This document shows, piece after piece, positions 59,101-64,000 of a DNA stretch of 64,000 nt (the first letter of the stretch is position 1; each line of letters opens with the position of its first letter). The stretch covers positions 357,273 to 421,272 of the forward strand of contig NMRA01000205.1 of the NCBI GenBank assembly GCA_002633005.1, written 5' to 3'. The notes beneath the pieces are model-generated. The model saw nothing but the letters and a program-made list of their open reading frames with translations, was not told the DNA's origin and did no database searches. The stretch is from Phoronis australis (lineage: Eukaryota > Phoronida > Phoronidae). A program made the position numbers and the translations under genes.

Positions 59101-62100
59101 GTGAGCATACTCCCATAAACTGGCTGTGAAGAGAGAGTAGGACTCCACCTGGCCAGAGCTGTATCTCTCACAAGTGTGCATGACCTCAAGGCTACTAACA
59201 AAGGACCAGCAGGCCACAGCGCCCTCTGGCATCTTCACCTGAAAAGTGAATGAAAATGCAATATGGAAATTATTTAATGGCATATGTGGTGCTTGTTTTA
59301 CCAGTGTATATAGTCAGTAGGTAGAAAGATGGTGAAGAATACTTTTTGAAAATTCTTAGTGGGCCACGTCCAAATACTAAACAATTACACTTTGTGTCAA
59401 ATGGAGTCTGCACTGAAATTCAGTACCTCAACGTGAATTTGTCAAGCCTGAACTTGGTTTGACCTACTTATTGCTACACATGGCCTCTACATTTCAAATT
59501 ATACAGCCTGTGACACTTCCACTTTACTTTTTCTCTGGCATTTTATACAAAAGACACATCTTCAGTCATTTTGAACCACTCACATTTGCTTCTAAAAGCT
59601 CCCAAAGAGATGATTTCGCCTAATCTAAGTCTAGTTTGATAAGACCTAATACTAGCTATGCCTTACTTCAAGTATTTGAAGTTCTTGCATGCAGTTATTC
59701 ATGAAGGGTATAGCTCTCTGAGCCACCTCCCAAGGGCGAAACATCAACAACAAGAGAGCACACTGACGCGAGAACAGATAATCCCTCAAGTCCAACAGAG
59801 TAGCCTGATTTTGCTGGATGAGTGACCGCCGTCCATGATCTAAGGAGGTGGACAGACTCAGTCCTTCCCATCTTGTACATGGCTGACTGAATGTGTTAAG
59901 CCACTCAGCAATATCTGCAATTCAAATCAGAAATTCAACTGAAATGCCAGTGACTACATACAACCCTGGCCGTATTACAATGCAACAACCCTTACCTATT
60001 CTTTCTCAGAGAACCATATATTTATCAGAGAAATATCAAGCCATGTTATATTTACCAGACATCAGCATCTGAGAACTATTGACTAATATAAGTATCATGT
60101 GAATTCCAAAAGCAGCTCTGGGCAAGACGACTAAACAGTAAATGCTATCATTTAATGTTTGCCCAACACTTCCAAACAGTGGGATCATGCATTTGTCACC
60201 TCTAAAATTCTAAAATACCCTTTACACCAGAGGGAGCCAGTTCTCACAAAGTAACACATTCACTAACTCACCCCCTGCAGCGTGGTTAAGTATGAACTGA
60301 GTAAAGAGTGCGTCCAGCTCGTCGTACTGCACCAGAGCGTCCTCGTACAGTCCAAGCATCTCAAACACAAAGGCTAGCTCTTCCTGTCAAACAAGTATAC
60401 AGCAGCTATTGTTATACATAAGCACATCAATGTCGTATAACAAGAATTATTATTCTTCATACTCGCCATATGTTGGACAAATCATGGGTCTGACCTATTA
60501 AATCTGAAAAGATCCCCTCTCCGACTGGGGTTCAAACCCAGGACTTTCAGGTCTGTAGTTCACGTAATATGACCAACACACGGCGTGAATGAAGACTAAT
60601 AATTCTTGCTTATGGTGTGTTTGGGTTCAAATGACCAATGAGTATGCGTGTACTTAAGTGAGTAAGCCACCTCTTGCAGTTCCTCAGAACTATGAGTGTC
60701 AACCATTACACAAAATATTCACCAACTTAATTAAGCTTCTATACTTCCCACTTCAGTGTAATCAGCTGTACAGTCAACAAAATTAGCAAATGACGTGCAC
60801 ACACTCAAATAGTTCGATACGGTGACAGCTTCTTGTTAGACTGATAATTTCTTTGCTACCAGTAAAAATGTCAACGAAGAATACTCTGTAGATGAACTCT
60901 GAAATGCTCTGATTGAACAGGACTCGAAATCCAACAACTGTACTTGAACTGTGAACTCTAGGCATGATTCCGAGAATCTTCGATATTGTACAGGACACTA
61001 TAATTATTAATGAATACATGATCCAAAAACTGACAACCTTGATTTTTCCTTGAAATACTTGACCTATGACATATTTCAGCAGATATGTTGGTTTAAACAA
61101 CCTACTTAAAACAGCCAAACTGAGTAATACTGAATTCTACAGGGAATTTTTCTATGTAAAGCAAAGTAAAAGCAATGATTTTATTTTAAATTTTGCGACG
61201 CAGGTAGTATGCACTACTTTAAATTTCTAAATAGACTGAGTATCTGTTTCTACTTTTGGGAGCCAAAAACCGATCAGAAACCGAACAAAAACTCAAATGC
61301 TGTGAACCGTTTCAGCCCTTCAACACACCACTCCTCAAACACACCTAATGCAGTGTTATACACCTAGCCCCACCTGAAGGAGGAAATATTGATTGAAGCT
61401 CCAGCCCGTCTGCGTGCGACGTTCTCGTTCCGCTCTCATCCCGTCTTCGAATTTACTCAGACTTTTGTTGTAGGCCTGTAGCAACAGTTGCCTGATTCTG
61501 CAAAGAACTAGGGCCCAGGACTCGCTGCTCTTGGAATCAGTACGCTGAGGCTCCGTCAGGACTATGCATCTGCAGAGGTATATGCAGTTTACAAGAACAA
61601 GCTTGAGCATACGAGAAACATCAGGTGGAATTAAGAGAAATCGAAAATAATTGGCGGTCTTTGACGACATTGTTTTCACCTTATCATGTTGTGAAAGTGG
61701 TTAATTCTGACTGGTCATCAAGATGACATGAATAGAAAGTACCACGCAGGTTTTGCACATTGTATCATGAATTTTAATTAGATAATTATGTGTGTCAGTT
61801 GGACAGTGGTTCTGGGGCACTCAGTCAAGATCCCCGTCAAAAGCAAGAAATCACATCACAGAGGTAAGATTTAAAGCCTAATGTTATCTAAAAAAAAATA
61901 ATTTATGTTGTACAACAACAAATGACAGAGTATAATTCAGAGCGCCACCTATCACATAGCCTAGAACTTCATCTGTCAAATAAGCCAGACTATGCCCTTA
62001 GTAAAGCATTGCATAACAAGTAGTACTTCAGTGCTGTGATAAAATATAATTACTTTCATAAATGCCACACCCAAAAATTGAATCAGCTTCATTTTTCTTA

Positions 62101-63822
62101 ATGTCGTTTCCAACAAAGTAAAAGACACACCACCAAGCAGATGTTTAATTGACATGACAAATATTGAGTACGAACGACTTGTACAATGGCCAAGCTTGTA
62201 ATATTAAAAAGTTCAGTAACCACAGTCCAGAGACAGGTGACAATTATTTCACCTGGAAATTAATTCTATTTCAGATCAATCACTTCACCCATCAATCATA
62301 TTTTCATGGATTCTGCAACTCATTTTACATTGTGTTTGTTCCATAAATAAAAACGGCAAATCACAGCTTAAAGATAGTATTTGCATGCTCCTAACCATGC
62401 TAATGTATAGCAGGAACAAAACGACAATGCTATTTGAACATCATCTACGCTAAGCAAAGTGCAATTGTATTCAATGATAATTTTTTAAATTTTTTAATAT
62501 GAAAAAAATCTTCAAATAGGTGACTTTTGCACTAATGACGTACCTTGGGAGTTCACAAAGCTTGCATCATGCAGTGCTATTCTCCAAAACCACGTCACGA
62601 TACTTACTGGCCATAGTTCAGTGAATTGCGGTGGATCATTTTCGCCACAAAACTCGTTCTTCAAACCATTTGGAATTTTTCAACCTACTTAGTATTCACA
62701 TTGTTGCTGTTTCTAACTAATTTGGCCAAGCAATCACAGAGATAAGGAATAAGCCTGCATGATGCTAAAAGACACACACAGCATTCTATTTAAAGCGTAT
62801 GTAAACCGGCTTTCTGTCGAGGAAGCAAAATCCTCAAATCAGAAGACATTTTTGGGTTAGCAAAAAACTGACAATGTTATTGCTGGAGACCATGCTCGGT
62901 GTACAAAATGACAAGTCAACTTATAGACCATGCTCGAGTGTACAAAATGACATGTCAACTTATAGACCATGATTGAGTGTACAAAATGACATGTCAACTT
63001 ATAGACCATGCTCGGTGTACAAAATGACACGTCAACTTATAGACCATGCTCGAGTGTACAAAATGACATGCCAACTTATAGACCATGCTCAAGTGTACAA
63101 AATGACATGGCAACTTATACACCATGCTCGGTGTACAAAATGACATGTCAACTTATACACCATGCTCGGTGTACAAAATGACATGCCAACTTATACACCA
63201 TGCTCGGTGTACAAAATGACATGTCAACTTATACACCATGCTCGGTGTACAAAATGACATGTCAACTTATACACCATGCTCGGTGTACAAAATGACATGC
63301 CAACTTATACACCATGCTTAGCACATATAATGACAAGCCAACTTGTAGAGCCTGATCTCAAGCAATATTAAACCGTTGAAGCCCTGAAATGATCTCCAAT
63401 ATGACTAAGGTACAATTTGAGGCCAATTTCATAAGGTAAGTGGTCTAAATAATAAAATCAAGTTATTTTCTGCAATCGAAAACATTTTTTCCTGCAGCTT
63501 TAAAAATTCTAAATTTGTCCTTCAGAATTTCGAGGTTCATAAACCGCTGCTACTGTGTGGCTTTTTTACGGCACCAGCTAAAATTACCAAGAGGCTGCTT
63601 TACAGCAACGTACTACTGAGAGCTCACTCACCGATCTGGAGATTTGCTGCAGAAGTCACTGCGGACCTTGTCAATGACAGATGTACGCAGCAGTTTTGTC
63701 TTGACCTTACTTTCATCGTTGACAACGCTAATGATCATCCAGTCAGATATGTTGTGCTTCTTAAGCGTGGACAGCCACTCTGCAATCTCATCTTTAACAG
63801 TTGTTTTGTACGCATCCAAGTC
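47068..63822 (-). CDS. TRAPPC10: TRAPPC10 (trafficking protein particle complex subunit 10), whole-gene model, N-terminus outside the window
   Basis: Seventeen minus-strand exons join in frame to about 1,028 residues plus a stop. The order follows vertebrate TRAPPC10 from the VKDxxxEW region near residue 110-120 to the C-terminus. TRAPPC10 is a subunit of metazoan TRAPPII, which acts on the Golgi as a Rab11/Rab1 exchange-factor complex and vesicle tether (family knowledge). All junctions are GT-AG and phase-compatible. Only one of the two copies of the exon at 53114-53261 / 54485-54632 can be used. The first coding exons, covering the first ~110 residues, lie right of 63822, beyond the window. 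Identification rests on remembered human sequence, but it is consistent across all 17 exons. Confidence 0.93.
47550..47657 (-). CDS. TRAPPC10: TRAPPC10 exon (GYLRLPAV)
   Basis: Phase 1-1. GVVALTNGNGLISINMLPLV and TGYLRLPAVNMFKC match the vertebrate MPLFAGYLPLPDVRLFKY block. The acceptor is AATTTTTCAG; the donor TCAG/GTAAAG. Confidence 0.9.
48000..48183 (-). CDS. TRAPPC10: TRAPPC10 exon (TLYEV, GDLCLLEV)
   Basis: Phase 0 in, 1 out. TLYEVRCNVTPKSGEECC, GDLCLLEVEI and LVYEVSPDRSSWAI align with the vertebrate TLYNV...GSLCSLEV...LMYEVVDNSSNWAV. A beta-sandwich (ASPA-1-like) region is expected here. Confidence 0.92.
48808..48966 (-). CDS. TRAPPC10: TRAPPC10 exon (VYLWQL, LTCWFSIEY)
   Basis: 53 codons, phase 0-0. 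VSIDQTAVYLWQLVNNTP and LTCWFSIEYQEA match the vertebrate SVFFVWELKW...LHCRFSVGF. Acceptor TTCCTGTTTCAG, donor AAT/GTATGT. Confidence 0.88.
50160..50286 (-). CDS. TRAPPC10: TRAPPC10 exon (KFLQVVVKG)
   Basis: Phase 2 in, 0 out. KFLQVVVKGISNSTFELT matches the vertebrate RKYVQVCVQNLSELDFQL. Acceptor GATATTTTATAG, donor TTG/GTAAGG. Confidence 0.88.
50400..50500 (-). CDS. TRAPPC10: TRAPPC10 exon (ITVMCSW)
   Basis: Phase 0 in, 2 out, 101 bases. ITVMCSWCSCSFQPTVTV and PFQVRHQLHTAGL correspond to the vertebrate VSIDCPWSIYSTVIALTF and PFRTTHSLLSSGT. The low-complexity linker that precedes this block in vertebrates has no counterpart here. Confidence 0.85.
51221..51459 (-). CDS. TRAPPC10: TRAPPC10 exon (DYLVAGISQEIEV)
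   Basis: Phase 1 in, 0 out, 239 bases. DYLVAGISQEIEVILYTQ matches the vertebrate DSLLAGIPQRVKFTVTTG. It ends in ELELQFVDYQ. Acceptor TTAACTTTCAG, donor CAG/GTAAAT. Confidence 0.88.
53114..53261 (-). CDS. TRAPPC10: TRAPPC10 exon, left copy of a falsely duplicated block
   Basis: AESEGSFTSGQLCVSLGGLD and FIQTRLPKGVNFDV match the vertebrate KEPGTYTLRQLCASVGSVWF. The exon is 148 bases, phase 0 in and 1 out. Including both copies in one transcript would shift the frame, so only one is real per allele. The other copy is at 54485-54632. Confidence 0.85.
53380..53430. repeat. Near-perfect palindrome (CAGTCATGACTGG...)
   Basis: CCAGTCATGACTGGTAATGA is followed by CTAGTCATGACTGG and TCATTACCAGTCACGA, giving nested inverted GACTGGTAATGAC arms. 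The allelic copy near 54751-54801 keeps it with a single change. Confidence 0.6.
53987..54176. other. Assembly gap (190 N)
   Basis: A run of 190 N. Sequence on either side repeats, so the gap probably separates two allelic contigs of the same locus. It does not represent missing sequence. Confidence 0.95.
54177..55359. repeat. Right copy of the ~1.18-kb duplication
   Basis: Allelic counterpart of 52806-53986. Outside it, sequence continues uniquely to the right into the preceding TRAPPC10 intron. Confidence 0.93.
54485..54632 (-). CDS. TRAPPC10: TRAPPC10 exon, right copy of the duplicated block
   Basis: It encodes the same protein as 53114-53261; the differences I saw within the exon are synonymous (for example ACCCGT versus ACGCGT). 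Same splice sites and phases. I use this copy in the gene model, but the choice is arbitrary. Confidence 0.85.
56315..56805 (-). CDS. TRAPPC10: TRAPPC10 largest exon (491 bases)
   Basis: Phase 1 in, 0 out. VRVKLQPAFIVSCLSLA starts a region that reads FILGQDIQVDLDLVCSLP, then IQCEDVTLVV. It ends VTLNSGMNHLKLITK, matching the vertebrate HVTLEPGANQITFRTQA. The middle, FVCNNAHAVLRRAESG, aligns with IICRNVHMLLRRQESS. Acceptor TTACAATTTCAG, donor AAA/GTAAGT. Confidence 0.92.
57260..57504 (-). CDS. TRAPPC10: TRAPPC10 exon (WTLLADHSWLLLAECQ)
   Basis: Phase 2 in, 1 out. GKPNKAEPFLLDAVKTYHQE and WTLLADHSWLLLAECQSMLN align with the alpha-solenoid helices APQKAEIYLQGALKNYLAEG and TRKQLAECQKHLG. Acceptor TTCTCTCAAG, donor GAAG/GTGAGT. 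Confidence 0.92.
57701..57792 (-). CDS. TRAPPC10: TRAPPC10 exon (YIGRIRSARLIG)
   Basis: A 92-base exon, phase 0 in, 2 out. FKYIGRIRSARLIGQAMAKF and YM match the vertebrate YTSIGRIRSAKFVGKDLAEF and YM almost residue for residue. Too short for ordinary ORF listing. Confidence 0.93.
58292..58468 (-). CDS. TRAPPC10: TRAPPC10 exon (LGNLCGLMPG, FEKHYL)
   Basis: 59 codons, phase 0-0. LDDLGNLCGLMPGVDTSS and KLREAMSSKQMFEKHYL match SLGYLCGLVSEKG and KLKEALSSVEAFEKHYL. Acceptor TTTTCTTCACAG, donor TTG/GTGAGC. Confidence 0.93.
59095..59238 (-). CDS. TRAPPC10: TRAPPC10 exon (MPEGAVACWSF)
   Basis: 48 codons, phase 0-0. VKMPEGAVACWSFVSSLEVM and ASLWEYAHKK match VSVPPGALDCWVFLSCLEVL and GLWSYATEK. Acceptor ATTCACTTTTCAG is not ideal but the frame fit is exact; donor AAG/GTATGT. 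Confidence 0.92.
59667..59914 (-). CDS. TRAPPC10: TRAPPC10 exon (DLRDYLFSRQCALLL)
   Basis: Phase 1 in, 0 out, 248 bases. LLDLRDYLFSRQCALLLLMF and RPWEVAQRAI are near-identical to LLDLRSYLFSRQCTLLLFLQ and RPWEVAQRAL. The open frame on this strand in another register (59695-59880) is a shadow. Confidence 0.95.
60272..60383 (-). CDS. TRAPPC10: TRAPPC10 exon (EELAFVFEML)
   Basis: 112 bases, phase 0 in, 1 out. EELAFVFEMLGLYEDALVQY and DELDALFTQF match EELAFVFEMLQQFEDALVQY and DELDALFSQY. Acceptor ACTTGTTTGACAG, donor GGGG/GTGAGT. Confidence 0.96.
61374..61569 (-). CDS. TRAPPC10: TRAPPC10 exon (SLSKFEDGMRAERERR)
   Basis: Phase 2 in, 0 out. CIVLTEPQRTDSKSSESW and SLSKFEDGMRAERERRTQTG, WSFNQYFLLQ match CVVLSDPLKDSSRTQESW and LGKFEDDMRTLREKRTEPG, WSFCEYFMVQ. 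Acceptor ATATACCTCTGCAG, donor CAG/GTGGGG. Confidence 0.94.
62888..63347. repeat. Satellite array, ~12 copies of a 38-39-bp unit
   Basis: The unit is GACCATGCTCGGTGTACAAA followed by ATGACATGTCAACTTATA. Early copies start with G and include GCTCGAGTGT variants; later ones start with C (CACCATG), so the array has subfamilies. The last unit is diverged and runs into the dispersed-repeat sequence at 63320-63450. It lies in a TRAPPC10 intron. Confidence 0.93.
63632..63822 (-). CDS. TRAPPC10: TRAPPC10 first exon in the window (VKDEIAEWL)
   Basis: Phase 0 in, 2 out, 191 bases. DLDAYKTTVKDEIAEWLSTL, NISDWMIISVVND and RTSVIDKVRSDFCSKSPDR match TEVYKATVKDDLTKWQNVL, VDWLIVIVEND and RTSIVDKIRNDFCNKQSDR. 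The acceptor CATTGTGTAG shows that earlier coding exons exist to the right. Confidence 0.94.
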
Positions 63823-64000
63823 CTACACAATGAAAAAGGGTTAATCAAACAGACTTTTTGGGAAGACATCAAGTCACTATGGTAACCCAGTATGAGAAAC
63901 AAAGATTTAGTCCTATACCACAATGCTGATGCTGCTGATGTCTATCACAACACTGCGTCAGTAGGAAAATGAACCACAGTTGGTCATGATGACCACTATT

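Noticed and set aside
1-64000. CRISPR arrays, bacterial operons, rRNA
   Set aside because: The window is intron-rich animal DNA. The satellite at 62888-63347 has no unique spacers, so it is not a CRISPR array.

Overview
This is a window of animal nuclear DNA: genes are split by GT-AG introns, intergenic stretches are long and AT-rich, and small inverted-repeat elements, SINE-like pieces and satellites are dispersed throughout. The domain repertoire (kringle, fucolectin/F5-8C-like, SRCR, Ig, calcium-binding EGF) and the compact introns point to a marine invertebrate, most plausibly a non-vertebrate deuterostome such as a hemichordate, lancelet or echinoderm. The sequence alone does not fix the species. 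All gene models were built by hand from splice signals, reading-frame phase and remembered family sequences; nothing was searched.

Layout. (1) 1-5777, minus strand: two separate N-terminal exons of an SLC12A9-like cation-chloride cotransporter family member. Both end inside the first membrane helix at the same split glycine codon, so they look like alternative first exons of one gene whose body lies left of the window. (2) 5778-23410: about 17.6 kb with no gene I can support, holding SINE-like and foldback elements, a (TA)n tract and one copy of a 190-bp dispersed repeat. (3) 23411-46265, plus strand: one large multi-exon gene for a type I membrane receptor. Reconstructed order: signal peptide, three kringles, a fucolectin-type (FTP) domain, an FTP half, a two-exon group A SRCR domain, another FTP half, a complete FTP domain, three Ig domains, an EGF, a calcium-binding EGF, one transmembrane helix and a short tail with a YxxL motif and an Asp-rich end. 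Nearly every domain boundary is a phase-1 intron. I do not recognise this combination as a described family; it is the main find. Its introns hold a roughly 3-kb terminal-inverted-repeat element with a decayed cysteine-rich gene, and a THAP-like zinc-finger remnant. (4) 47068-63822, minus strand: TRAPPC10, a subunit of the TRAPPII vesicle-tethering complex, 17 exons running to the stop codon with only the N-terminal exons missing. It converges tail-to-tail with the receptor gene across an 802-bp spacer that contains a foldback.

Assembly quality matters here. A single N at 38446 and a 190-N gap at 53987-54176 each join near-identical duplicated flanks. These look like unmerged alleles or contig ends, not biology. 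The second one falsely duplicates a TRAPPC10 exon.
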